Of a stretch of DNA of 64,000 bases, positions 32,967 through 44,989 are shown in pieces. Below the pieces are notes generated by a model. The model was not told the origin of the DNA, searched no databases, and was given only the letters and a program-made list of their open reading frames with translations. A program made the position numbers and the translations under genes. The DNA lies in contig CAICTM010000333.1 of the NCBI GenBank assembly GCA_903772945.1, positions 1 through 64,000 on the forward strand, in the 5' to 3' direction. Numbering within the stretch: position 1 is the stretch's first letter; every line of letters begins with the position of its first letter. The DNA is from Seminavis robusta. Lineage: Eukaryota; Bacillariophyta; Bacillariophyceae; Naviculales; Naviculaceae.

Positions 32967-34420
32967 GCCGTGTCCATCCAAATTCTTGATCCATCTCGCT
33001 TTGCTCTGGACTCATCCGAGAGAATACTAAGGGCATTAATGTTAGCACCGCCTCCTGGGTTCTTGTATGATACTCCCCAGGGTGCTTCCATCTCTCGGTC
33101 CATTCGGGCCTTTCCCACATTCGTCTGCATGACGATCGGCTGTCTGGCTGCTCGTTCATTCTTACCGGCGGCCATATTGGCCACTGGATTGATCGAGCTT
33201 CAACTTTCCAGGTAACACTTGTTCAAACCGCCATCTAACTGCCAGTCCGCACTCCTGTGCAAACGGTACTCTTCTGCGCCCGGGCCCATAGTGAACTTGG
33301 CTAAGGCTGGAGCTTGGTTCGGAACGGTAACTGGGATCCCTACTTGGGTGTACTGCGGACGGAACTGGAACTCGTTTTTTGTAGGATTGGAAACGCCTGG
33401 AAGTGTCGAGCCAGCGTCGGAAGCGGACGATGGGAACTGCTGGAATTGCTGGGTTTGCGCTTGGTGTGCTTGGTGTTGTGGAGGAATCGATCTTGGTGGA
33501 ATTGGACTGAAAATTGGTCGGAACTCACTCCTTTGCGACTGAGCATCGGGGCTCATCGCAGAGTGTTGCTGTGGAAGCTGGGCGGCGGTCACGGTCTGTG
33601 GAACCTGAGCCGTGGAAGATTCACGAAACCGATGGTACTGTTGGAAGAACTGCTTCTTCAGACCTTGGACCTTGTTAATCGCCCACTCGGGCTTTGGGAT
33701 CTTGTCTCGGACTTTGCAATCCGGCCACTTGTGGTTGGGATTGCCACAGCACGTAAGCAGGACTCGCCCCGCTTATTCTGCTGATAGAGGACAACGGCAT
33801 TGACACCAAACTCCCTCTTGGTTGGGTCAATCATCTTGGCTGGCCCACAGCCCGGCCAACAGGCACGTCTGGCCTCATACAACTCCTTGCTGGGCTTGAA
33901 TCGATAAGAGTTGAGGGTCTCACGAAGAGCTTCAAGGCTCGTGTGATAATTACTCGTGCCATTCATGGCATAGGACGCCTCAACGGTAGCCTGATAGTCG
34001 CCATACCGCCCTGGGAATAACCCTCTGTAGCCAATGAGAGCAATGATCTCGTTGCGAACGTCATTCAGGTACTCTTTCACCTTGTCTTGGTCAACCTTGA
34101 TCTTCTCGTACTCGGCTGCTTCAGAGGAAACAGTCCATGTAGCCTGTGCCAACGATGTCAGTAATTTGAACCGAGTCGGCAGCCACTCTACGGAGAAAGA
34201 CATCAGTCGGTTCTCCTTTCTCTTGCTTGGGGGAAAAGGGCACGCTGTAACTGGCTGACCAACTGGACAACGGGATGCCCCCTGGTGGTGCCTGCGGCAG
34301 TCAGTCTTCGGATCTTGCCTAGGACCTTAATGGGATCTAGTTTGATCTGCTCCCAGTCACGGAGACATCGTAGTCTTGCTCTCTTCATCTGTAGGATAAG
34401 ACACATAAAAGACCAGGAAC
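32967..34420 (-). mobile_element. Gag-type retroelement fossil
   Basis: Minus-strand protein-like pieces in the order of a gag protein: a helical region (34200-33790), a CCHC zinc-knuckle-like region (near 33740), and a Gln/Pro-rich tail followed by a stretch ending near an IWMDTAA motif that could be the start of a protease. It looks broken, with several breaks, and no LTRs, polymerase or integrase are visible. The family (Ty1/copia or Ty3-like) cannot be decided. It sits exactly between copy I and copy II of the repeated locus. Confidence 0.5.
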
Positions 34421-34591
34421 CAAACTAGATTGCTGGCTGCCCCATTTCTGCAGTGGGCCGCCACAAGAGGGGGAGCTAGAGGTGCAGTACGCTCTCCTGC
34501 ATAGCGACTGAGGAATGTGTACGATGGGGCTGTCCGGAGAGATTATTCATAGTACCTATGCTGTGTTGGGTAGAGACCGATTTGTCGGCCT

Positions 34592-35355
34592 AATTGTGTC
34601 AAGAGAAAAAGTACAATGGAAGTTCGTTTCATCGGTTGATCAAGAATTTCATGATTCAAGGAGGGAAACCGCCCAAGAACAGTAGTGATAATAGTGACGA
34701 GTGCTACTGGGGTGGCTCCTTTCGAGATGAATTTGATGATCGACTCAAACATACTGGTGAGTCTTATACTTTTTGTTTTGTTTTGTCGCTTTGTACCGTG
34801 TGAAAAATCGGCTTCTGATCAGTGTGCCTCTTGATTCGATCAATTCATTCATTCTTCTACAGCACCTGGGATACTCTCCATGGCGAACGCCGGCCAGCAC
34901 ACTAACAAGCGACAATTCTTTTTCACATTTGCACCTTGCGAACACCTTGACAAGAAACATTCCATATTTGGGGTTGTCATTAAGGGGTTGGACGCACTCA
35001 AAGAGTTGGAAAAGATACCCACGGACAAGAAGGATCGACCAATGAAAGAAATCACTATTGCGGATACGATAGTGGTGGACAATCCAGTCGAAGAGGCAGA
35101 AGAGATGGAACGAAAACGAATTGAAGCCAAGCAAAAAGCTGCCGGCAAGGCAGCAGCACAACAGGAAAGCGCTTCCGCTGGGGCAGCCAAGCCATTGCGC
35201 CAAGGCAAAAACGAAACGATTGGACGTATTGCCCAAGACGGCGGATACCAAAAATGATGACGCCATTGCATTCCCGTTGTGCCAAAGGCAGCAGCAAAGC
35301 CAGCCAACGCCAGCCAAAGGCCAAAATGAAGTTTGGCAACTTTAGTGGTTGGTAA
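34592..35355 (+). pseudogene. PPIL2 3' fragment (copy II)
   Basis: Homologous to 28711-29482: it starts inside the cyclophilin domain ([16 protein letters not shown]), keeps the intron and continues to MKFGNFSGW-equivalent DNA. The 5' two thirds of the gene are absent. Near the end many single bases are missing relative to copy I, so the C-terminal frame is lost. It is either a truncated duplicate or a poorly corrected assembly copy. Confidence 0.8.
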
Positions 35356-35708
35356 ACACCACTCTTCACAATGTGAGTCAATGACTGACTAATTACCATC
35401 CATTGCAGGTTCAATTCCATGCATATGTTAGTTTCATGGTACCGTATCTCTGGCTGTCACCTTGTCTAAGCTGAGGCGCTGAACGTTATAAAATATGGTT
35501 GCCCAAGTGCCTTTGACGTTGGGTCCATGGTGCCTGCAACACTCTGCTGTGTCATCCCATTTTAACACCCCAAGATAGTGACTTTATCAGCTGAATGTGC
35601 CGGTTTCTGCTGTGGCAATGGGTGGTGACTGTATGAGGAATGATTTGATTGGCTAGCAAAGTAGGGCAGACAGCTTTGCTCAGTGTTGAACCCCTCGCCA
35701 ACAATGTG

Positions 35709-35725
35709 CTCTGGACTCTCTGGAC
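35709..35725. other. Probable transposon excision footprint
   Basis: CTCTGGAC, one T, CTCTGGAC: the 8-bp target duplication of the MITE in copy I, kept twice with a single base between. This is what hAT-type excision leaves. The neighbouring bases align with both flanks of the MITE in copy I. Confidence 0.75.
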
Positions 35726-36599
35726 CCCACAGTATGGCCTAATGTAGCTGTTTACATCTTGAACATTATTAGCCAACTTCATCCCTGCCTGGACTTTGCC
35801 ATGCCTTCCCAGACTGTACGGCTGTACAAGATGACTTGACGCTGAGCTAACGCGGAGAGTGCTAATTAGTCTAACTACTAGAGTGCTCACTTTTTCCAAC
35901 AACTGTTCTTCTAAGTTGTTGGTTGTGGGTTGCACCACTAATATACATAATGCAGGCTAATGTACAGCTATGGTATGGCCACCACGCACCGAAAGCGTAA
36001 AGCCAACTTTTTGAAAGCTGTTTCGAAGGAAGTGAAAGAAAGCTGATCATCGCGGAAGCGTTCGTCAGTACTTACGCCACTCGTGCTTTGGAAAGGAGAC
36101 GTTGACTGGGTCATCACACTCTCAAGATGCAATCAAGGTATTTCAAGAATAAGAGATCTGAAATAGGGCTAGACTAGTCGGCCGATGGTAGCCGCCTACG
36201 CAGCTCTACGCAAAGGCGGGGTAAAAAAGAAGCAAAAGGATAGTCGGCCCGACCAGACGAGGGCAGAGTTCATTTAAGTAGCGCGAGTTGATCAAATTTT
36301 CGATTGCTGCAGAAAGCCACTGTACATTTTAGAGTACTAAAGTTCACTAGATTCGTGCCCAAGTGCATGTGCTCGGCGGCTCGGCGGTCGACGGCAGAGT
36401 GGCAGGAATGCGAATCGAATCGGTGCCGACGGCGATGTTTGAGTTTTCCGTCAATCCTGCTCAATCCATCAGCTATCCATCACACATTTTCCGATGCCCA
36501 CATCACATTTCGCGATCTTTTGCTAACCTCCAAACTGGTACGCTGTACTAAATATATTACCTACCCTACTATCCACTGTACTACCTAGAGTATTCAACC

Positions 36600-37732
36600 A
36601 TGTCTCTTCATCCTCCTACTACCAAATCTGTGATTGTTGTCGGCGATGGATATGCTGCTAAAAACACGCTACAAAGCTTGGTGGCCCGCCACGGCGGAAG
36701 TGTTACTGTTGTAGCTGGTGTATCTAACCCTGAAACTTTCACTCCTATGGCCGGGGTAATTCCCACAAAAGCTAACATGTGGGACAAATACGCCTTGGCC
36801 GAGACCTTGAAGGAACGAAACTACGCTCGGTTGTTTCTGGTTTTGCCAGGGCACGCAGATCGGTTGCACGTGGGTATGAACGGTCTCCATGCCGCCAGGG
36901 AAGCTGGAATCAAGCAGGTTGTTGTGATTTCAGTGCTCACCGCTGATACTCGCACTGACGTTGACGGTCACTTTCGTCCCCTCAAAGACGACGTTAAAAC
37001 ACTTGGGCGTGTTTCGCTGTGGGGCGTGAAGACAATGACGCAGCTTCTTTGGATGAGTCTCCTCCTCCTCTTCCTCTTCTCGCACAAGCCCCAATGGTCC
37101 GACGCATCAGTTCAACAAGCGTCAGAAACAACGTCAGCTCTGATCATTCCTCTGCATCCGGTGGATCGCAGGATGTGTCAGATCCATCCAAGTGCCTCCG
37201 AATTCAGCGAAGGAACATTGTTGAGGGTTGGTTCCCCATGAAGGTGAAGATCGTTCAGTTCTCGCTTCCCAGCTTTGACCCCAAGTCCAGAGCTGGAAAG
37301 CCAGTCAACGCGACAAGTGATAATGGTATTTCCCTCCTGGAACAGGCTTTGATGGGTCCTTATCATTCAAAAGTGGCTACCGCCTCGGGAATTCCAACCA
37401 CTCCTGTTGATGATAGCCACGTGGCTGGATCGTCGCAATTGCCTGATGATGGCACACTCTTGAACAAGGCCCCAACAGTCTGGCAGGAATATCTGGAGTC
37501 TCTGGTACCGCCAGGGGAGACGGTGGAAGTCCCCAAGGAAATATCTTTCACAGCATCTCCTACTCCGCTAGCTCCCGCTGCTGTGGCTCCAGTTCACCAT
37601 TTAATGTTGCCAACATCGACCGTTTTCCCCTCAAGCTGATCAACGTCCTGTACAGAACGATAGACTGGTGGGCCTCATCCAAGCACTTCAAGCACGACAA
37701 CGTGCCTTGATTATCACCCTGGCTGGATGTAA
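36600..37732 (+). pseudogene. NmrA-like gene, copy II (frameshifted)
   Basis: Nearly identical to copy I but lacks one base at about 37017 (GTTTCGCTG versus GTTTCGGCTG), which closes the original frame after about 213 codons. It also lacks the C at about 37594 that is missing in copy III, and a few bases further on. The conserved N-terminal Rossmann half is unchanged. Whether the gene is dead or only badly called depends on the reads. Confidence 0.7.
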
Positions 37733-38333
37733 TAAGTCTTCTTTATATTTTTCCGAGGGCATGTTTGATGGGATTCATCCAGGCCGACATCACTTGACGT
37801 TCAAGATTAGGATTGCATTATTTGTCCATATAATAAATAGTTGTCTCCATTATCAACCGTTCCATCTTCGAATAGACTTGTCATGTGTCGGCTGTCGCTG
37901 GATGTCTGCACACCATGGGCTGCTTCCTGTCACAGGTGATCAGGTGATTGTCAATTTATTGGACCATGGGAAATGATGATTTTGAGGTCTACTAGAGTGA
38001 TCTCTTCAGCCGGCAAAACCATCACCTATGGCATTCCGCTTGTCGACGAATGCCCTGGAGGTCTGCTCTGTGATGGTAGCATCCATAAAGATGGACTGTT
38101 TGGTGGAGAAGAATGAGAGGAAGGTTGGATATCAAAAAAGAGTCACGGTGTCATGGTCTCGTCATGGTATGGTCGCAGTTTCCTTTTTCGGAAGCCATTC
38201 GAAGGTGTCTCTTGAGCTTCCGGTTTATGACGTCATTCTGCCATCAAAGTGGCGTTTGAGGGATCAGGAAAGCCAGTCTCCATACCGGTACGGTACCGGT
38301 AGGATCGAATGATCGAATCCTTCGGGGACACAG

Positions 38334-39189
38334 AGACAAGATGCCTCCGGTGGCGCCAACTACGGAAACAGAAAAAGCAAAAAGGCATGACAGTGGATTG
38401 CACAACCCTCCCAGCTACTGACATGGCTCCCTAGCAGTTTTCCTAGCTCCTTCCCCCGCCCTACTAGTTCCAGCCCCGTCCTGGTTGTACCTCCCCTGCT
38501 GGCATGAGCCCAGCTAGTTAGCCTCAGCTTCCCAGTCAGTGACATCTCTATAGCATTTCTCCTGGGCAGCTCCTTCCCCAGCTCAATGCCCAGTTTCATC
38601 CCAAATGCTCCTCCTCTGCTGAGCCTCAGCTATGAGTTAGATTACTGCTAGAGCTACCAAGCAACCTCTTAGCCAGCGGAGGAGTCGGTCGGTAGAGGAG
38701 TGGAGTTGGGTTAATCTGGCCGGTACGCTAATGGTATAATCTACCTTTTACTGTACTCACCATACAGGACTGTCCGCGGTTTTCACTCAGACTTTAAAAC
38801 CAGGGTTCTCATGTAAGGGCATGTTTATTTAAGGGCATGTTTAAGGCATGTTTCAGATTTAAGGCATGTTTAAGGGCAATGTTTATATAAGGGCATGTTC
38901 ATTCGTGATAAGGGTTGTTTATGGTTTCAATGAAGGCTTAAGGGGTTGTTTAAGGGTATGTTTTAAGGGGTTGTTTATTTAAGGGATGTTCATTTTTTTA
39001 AGGGCATGTTTAAAGGCATGTTTAAAACGGTGCTCAGCGTGGAAATTTCATTTTTTGTTTTAGAGCCTGAGCGAAAACGGGTCTGGTACCGTATGGTTAG
39101 CCTGTAACCTAAAACGAGGACCAACCATTGATTGATTGATTGACACACCAAACAACAAAATCCGCAACAAGCCAACTCCATAGTTGGCG
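38334..39189. other. Copy-II-specific insert with minisatellite
   Basis: Absent from copies I and III at the equivalent point (CACAGAGA / TTGCATGTCTC). It contains CAGCT-rich low-complexity sequence (38400-38640), the AAGGGCATGTTTA array (38812-39030) and, from about 39050, sequence shared with 47276-47420. No gene is seen and clear insertion ends were not found. Confidence 0.5.
38812..39030. repeat. Degenerate AAGGGCATGTTTA minisatellite
   Basis: About a dozen imperfect units of roughly 13-18 bp built on TTTAAGGGCATGT, with variants AAGGGGTTGTTTA and AAGGCATGTTTA. Confidence 0.75.
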
Positions 39190-39340
39190 ATTGCATGTCT
39201 CAATCTTCGAACAGACTTGCCTTCCATGCATCATGATCGGCTCTCGATAGCTCTATTGCCCTATCTAGTAGAGCTAACCACACCGAGCCCACTGTGAATC
39301 GTCCAATTCCATACACAGTCACCCCCATGCCATCCTCAAC

Positions 39341-40655
39341 GTGTGCTCCTTGCCTCGCCGGCAAGAATCTTCAGAAAAGCTTTCTCATTTAGCGTTCCTA
39401 ACCAGTGGTGTCGTGGTGGAACGGTACCCTATATACTGGCTGATCCTTAAGCGTTCCGTGGTGGCTCGTTACTCGCGTACGGAAGAACCTGACACTGAAC
39501 ACCCTGAGACTCGGACAAATCTAGAATTAAGGTCAAAAGGAAGACGGAAGGACACGGTAAGTCGCAGATTAGGATCCAATCGAGTCTTGAACACTGAAAT
39601 TGTGAGAAACACGGCGATTGAGCAATATAATGTGGGAAAGCCCGTTGCGTGCTCTCTCATTCGAGCGGGCTTCAACCACAATTACCTCGTTGAAATGGGC
39701 AATAAGAAGAAGTATGTACTTCGAGTCTATCTCAACGACAAGTACTACATAAAGACTCCAATGATTTCCGATTCGAACTGGATTTCATTGACTATTTGAT
39801 CAAAGATCATGGGATTCCAACGGTACAGCCCATCAAAGCAAAGAACGGCGACTGGTTAAGTCAAATCCGGTTTGGAGAGCTACCCCAGGAAGGAGCAGCA
39901 ATAAAAACAACCGCAGCAACCAACAACTTCATTCGGCACGCGGCACTTTTCGAATATGCTCCAGGAATTGAAGTGGCGAATAATAATATGGAGTTGACAC
40001 CTGCCCACTTCAAGATCCTTGGAGAGTTGCAAGCTCGCATCCACCAAGCCGCCGATCAATTTACTAATCCTAACAATCATCATCGGTACCAACAGGATGT
40101 TTCGACATATCTTCTCGATGAACCGCTCAAAACACTGGAACGAGAACTATCCAGGTACAATATGCAGCAGCAGATGGACTTTTTTAAGCCAACTGCTCAA
40201 GCCATCCGCGACAAGGTGGCGAAACTACCAAAAGAGAAGCCATACTATGGTTTGAATCATGGCGACTTGCATCCTGGTAATATGTTTTGGGATGATGCCA
40301 CGCAGACGTTTACTGTTATCGATTGGGATCATTCGGCCTATGGATGGCGTGTCTATGATTCCGCATCTATGGTCAGCCCGAACAAGTTGACATTCTTCTT
40401 GATGGGCTATGAATCTGTGCGTCCATTGTCGCGGAGGAAAAGGAAGCGATACCTCTGTTTAGGTTGCTCAGAGACATTTGGGACTTTGGTGATATTCTCG
40501 CGTTTCAACCCTTGTGGGGAGATGATAATGCCAGTGATAAAAATAGGAAGGAAGAGCTCCGTGGCTACCTCGATCGGCTTCGTCGGGTTGCCACAGCTTT
40601 CGAAGAGCAGTACGGTGATGGCAAAGCGGCAGTAAATCAGGCGAACACGTTCTGA
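39341..40655 (+). pseudogene. APH-like kinase, copy A (broken)
   Basis: Homologous to the intact kinase at 47557-48795 from about 39569 (CGCAGATTAGGATCC) to the stop at 40655. Upstream of that, from just after CTTTCTCATTT (39390), the sequence is unrelated to copies B and C, so the membrane-anchor region is replaced. Inside, one A is missing in the AAAA run near 39752, and the frame changes again near 40433 (TCGCGG versus TCGCCGG). The catalytic region HGDLHPGN and IDWDHSA is preserved. Confidence 0.75.
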
Positions 40656-40974
40656 GAAGAACGTCTCACGGTATCATTCACAAATTGATCATCGCCTTTG
40701 CCACGGAGCCAAACCCGGTCCTTCTGCTTTGGCGGAGGTTGACAGGCGCCTTTTTACTGCTACATAGATTGATGATCTGAGGAGCTCACCATTACTGCAA
40801 CGTGCACACACTAGTTCGTTATAGTAGCTACGCATGTGATTACACGCGTACATGCACTTAGGATGCTGTCTTATGGTCATCGTTGTCAGGCATGCACTGA
40901 GCTCTTGGCATCCGCAGCCAGCCTCTCACATCAATGCAGCTGGGCTTCATCTTCTAGTGATGGCAAGTTCGTTG

Positions 40975-42177
40975 TCATTTTGCCTCACCACCGTGAAGTA
41001 AGCTCTCAATCACGCTCTTGTTTGGAAAGATGTCGTTACAGTCACGTCAAGGAGGGCACCATTTTCATCTGTTGCCCGTTGCCGTCGTCAAAAAATACAA
41101 TCTCGTTCACATCGCCGTCCTTCAACATTGCTGGACAGCTTTGCTGGAGCTGGTCCACGCGATCGCAAATAAGACGAGTCATCCGCTCCAATTCAGACTG
41201 GTCATTTCTCTGGTAGCAAAATCTTCCAAGCGCTCAAATTCGATTCTTTTGATATCTCGAAGCTTTTTGCGCCCGCGTCTTTGCCAGAATCTGACGTTGC
41301 CTCTGCATAGTTGGAGGCTAGCGCTGCTGATCATTTGAGAGAGGGTCTTCATACTTTGCTGTTTGTTGCCCAACTTTACTTCCGTCGGGGTTCCATTGCA
41401 ATCGACTGCATCAACTTCACCGGAAATCAGCACCGTTGAGTTGCCGATCTTCATCAGCTGGAGGTTTTCTGCTTCACTATGGTCGTACGGCGGTTCAGGG
41501 GAAGTTCCAAGAAGGAAACGTTCGAATTGGTGGCCATGTGCAGACAAGTTATTCGTGTATGCCTTGTACCGGGAAACGAACAAAATTCCGGTGCTTGGTA
41601 TTCTCATCACGATAAATTTCTCTCCATCATCTTGCAGCTCACCTGTAGCCAAGAGGAAGAGCGAATAACTCCCAAACATAAAGTTGACAGATTTCGGGTC
41701 GACACCTTTGTGATTGGTGGCCACATACAAAGAAGCAATTGAGTGTTGACCAAATGGGAACAAGTTCTCCACGAGGAAGGGTTCCAGAAAGGAAAGCTTT
41801 CTTGGAAGGGTTGCTCTCAATGCCTGGACGTCCAGGATGGTTTTGGGTTTTCTCGTGAAGTCAATCATTTGCCGAATATCTTCAGCAGTGACCGAGGAAA
41901 GGGGATTGTAAGATCCTGTTGGATTCCAGCCGTAGTAACCCAAGTCACTGAGAGGTTCCAACTTGTCTTGGATCCCAATCCTCGTCAAAGCTTCTTTCAA
42001 TTCCTCGTTCGGCGGTGGAAGATCAGTGCTTCCATCGCTTGAAAATCTAATGTGCAAAGAAGAAGACCATTTTGCAAATGGTGGGTGCAGAATTGATGCC
42101 CGGTAGCCTTGTTGGAAAGATGTTGCCTTGTTTACTACCGAAACGGCAAAAAACCTTTTAAATCCAACCAGTCTCAT
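40975..42177 (-). pseudogene. DXO/RAI1-like nuclease, copy A (3' end frameshifted)
   Basis: Identical in wording to the intact copy at 49278-50489 for the first 310 or so residues, including the GHQFE, GEVD and EVK motifs. Near 41200-41250 and in the last 200 bp several single bases are missing, so the C-terminal frame is lost. The pattern resembles consensus error as much as decay. Confidence 0.7.
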
Positions 42178-43118
42178 GGTGATGAATCAACCTCACCTGA
42201 GATAAGACGATAGACGCAGTTAAGGTGTCATGTTGGATGGGTTGTGTCCTTGCGACCCCGCAATTTTTGCCGCCAATAAGGTGTCTCGGAAGTCGTTTCT
42301 CTCATTAGAGCGCAGGTTCAGGAGTTTGCTAGGAACAGCCCCCCCAACAGGAGAAATTCTCTCTGTTTATACCAGCTAAGACTCATGTGCGCAACACAAG
42401 AAAACCAGCCTGTACACTTATCAAAATTTTACTGGAAGTGTCAAAACTTTAGAATAAAATTCCAAAATATGATAAATTGATTCTAAACACCTTGATTTTA
42501 AGAGTATCCGTGACATGATTTATTGCCTTGGTTCAAACAAGCCACAAAGTTGGCCTGAAAAACAATGCTGGAGGACTACAGGATGAACTCAACCAATATG
42601 GCACCTACACCACCAAGCTAAACATGTAGAGTTATCTACTTTCTTTGCTTGTCGCAGCCATGTGCTGGTTGTAGTGGTAGCAGCCGTGTAGAAGGCATTA
42701 TCTTATGTCAAATAGATATTTTTTCTTCCAATATTTCCAAGTTCTCAAGCTTCACCTTCATTTTGGACTGTGTTACCCTTCTGCTATAAACCCAATCATG
42801 TCTATTGATCTAATGGACAATTGGGGAGAATCTACCATGAACTAGTATGATCCTCGAGTTAATAGAAAAAGTGGCAGCCCAGACCACAAATCCAATATGA
42901 CAGCACCAACTCAGCACTATTCTGGTGGTTCTTCTGATAGTAGTAATAGCATTAGCCATTCCAATCTTTTTGTTTGTCTAACTGAAGGAATGGATCAATC
43001 AGATGGGTGAAATGGGGCCAGTAGTGGGGGATAGATGGGCCGTCCTATCAGTGAGAGTAAATCTTGCCAGAAAATGGCTGCCCTACTTTGCTGGCCATTC
43101 GTCGCTCCCATGACTGGN
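42178..43118. repeat. Upstream region of DXO-like gene, copy A
   Basis: Matches 50490-51410. The first 350 bp are almost identical; farther out the other copy lacks many single bases. No gene is seen. The segment ends at the assembly gap, after CATGACTGG. Confidence 0.7.
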
Positions 43119-43142
43119 NNNNNNNNNNNNNNNNNNNNNNNN
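43119..43142. other. Assembly gap (24 N)
   Basis: Unknown bases join the upstream region of the DXO-like gene copy A to the middle of an NmrA-like gene (around codon 18). Elsewhere in the window neither edge continues in this way, so this is a scaffold join. Confidence 0.99.
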
Positions 43143-44203
43143 ATGCTGCTAAAAACACGCTACAAAGCTTGGTGGCCCGCCACGGCGGAAGTGTTACTGT
43201 TGTAGCTGGTGTATCTAACCCTGAAACTTTCACTCCTATGGCCGGGGTAATTCCCACAAAAGCTAACATGTGGGACAAATACGCCTTGGCCGAGACCTTG
43301 AAGGAACGAAACTACGCTCGGTTGTTTCTGGTTTTGCCAGGGCACGCAGATCGGTTGCACGTGGGTATGAACGGTCTCCATGCCGCCAGGGAAGCTGGAA
43401 TCAAGCAGGTTGTTGTGATTTCAGTGCTCACCGCTGATACTCGCACTGACGTTGACGGTCACTTTCGTCCCCTCAAAGACGACGTTAAAACACTTGGGCG
43501 TGTTTCGACTGTGGGGCGTGAAGACAATGACGCAGCTTCTTTGGATGAGTCTCCTCCTCCTCTTCCTCTTCTCGCACAAGCCCCAATGGTCCGACGCATC
43601 AGTTCAACAAGCGTCAGAAACAACGTCAGCTCTGATCATTCCTCTGCATCCGGTGGATCGCAGGATGTGTCAGATCCATCCAAGTGCCTCCGAATTCAGC
43701 GAAGGAACATTGTTGAGGGTTGGTTCCCCATGAAGGTGAAGATCGTTCAGTTCTCGCTTCCCAGCTTTGACCCCAAGTCCAGAGCTGGAAAGCCAGTCAA
43801 CGCGACAAGTGATAATGGTATTTCCCTCCTGGAACAGGCTTTGATGGGTCCTTATCATTCAAAAGTGGCTACCGCCTCGGGAATTCCAACCACTCCTGTT
43901 GATGATAGCCACGTGGCTGGATCGTCGCAATTGCCTGATGATGGCACACTCTTGAACAAGGCCCCAACAGTCTGGCAGGAATATCTGGAGTCTCTGGTAC
44001 CGCCAGGGGAGACGGTGGAAGTCCCCAAGGAAATATCTTTCACAGCATCTCCTACTCCGCTAGCTCCCGCTGCTGTGGCTCCAGTTCACCATTTAATGTT
44101 GCCAACATCGACCGGTTTTCCCCTCAAGCTGATCAACGTCCTGTACAGAACGATAGACTGGTGGGCCTCATCCAAGCACTTCAAGCACGACAACGTGCCT
44201 TGA
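43143..44203 (+). CDS. NmrA-like protein, copy III (5' end in gap)
   Basis: Starts at the codon equivalent to Ala-18 of copy I and is nearly identical to it (RVSTVGRE where copy I has RVSAVGRE). Like copy II it lacks one C near 44086, so it ends in an alternative C-terminus (HHLMLPTSTGFPLKLINV... to a stop at 44203) instead of LIQALQARQRAL. The real start is hidden by the gap. Confidence 0.65.
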
Positions 44204-44225
44204 CTTATCACCCTGGCTGGATGTA

Positions 44226-44989
44226 ATAAGTCTTCTTTATATTTTTCCGAGGGCATGTTTGATGGGATTCATCCAGGCCGACATCACTTGACGTTCAAGA
44301 TTAGGATTGCATTATTTGTCCATATAATAAATAGTTGTCTCCATTATCAACCGTTCCATCTTCGAATAGACTTGTCATGTGTCGGCTGTCGCTGGATGTC
44401 TGCACACCATGGGCTGCTTCCTGTCACGTGATCAGGTGATTGTCAATTTATTGGACCATGGGAAATGATGATTTTGAGGTCTACTAGAGTGATCTCTTCA
44501 GCCGGCAAAACCATCACCTATGGTATTCCGCTTGTCGACGAATGCCCTGGAGGTCTGCTCTGTGATGGTAGCATCCATAAAGATGGACTGTTTGGTGGAG
44601 AAGAATGAGAGGAAGGTTGGATATCAAAAAAGAGTCACGGTGTCATGGTCTCGTCATGGTCTCGTCACGGTCGCAGTTTCCTTTTTCGGAAGCCATTCGA
44701 AGGTGTCTCGGGAGCTTCCGGTTTATGACGTCATTCTGCCATCAAAGTGGCGTTTGAGGGATCAGGAAAGCCAGTCTACCGGTAGCGGTACCGGTAGGAT
44801 CGGATATCGGATCCTTCGGAGACACAGAGATTGCATGTCTCAATCTTCGAACAGACTTGCCTTCCATGCATCATGATCGGCTCTCGATAGCTCTATTGCT
44901 CTATCTAGTAGAGCTAACCACACCGACCCCACTGTGCATCGTCACAATTCCATACACCAGTCACCCCCATGACATCCTCAACGTGTGCT
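44226..44989. repeat. 3' flank of NmrA-like gene, copy III
   Basis: Collinear with 32204-32966 of copy I, but continuing without a break into the 5' end of kinase copy B. This shows the probable original gene order: NmrA-like, then kinase. Confidence 0.7.

Noticed and set aside
39405-39470. Possible structured RNA in the replaced 5' end of kinase copy A
   Set aside because: GTGGTG and GGAACGG words suggested stems at first glance, but no cloverleaf or known fold could be drawn.
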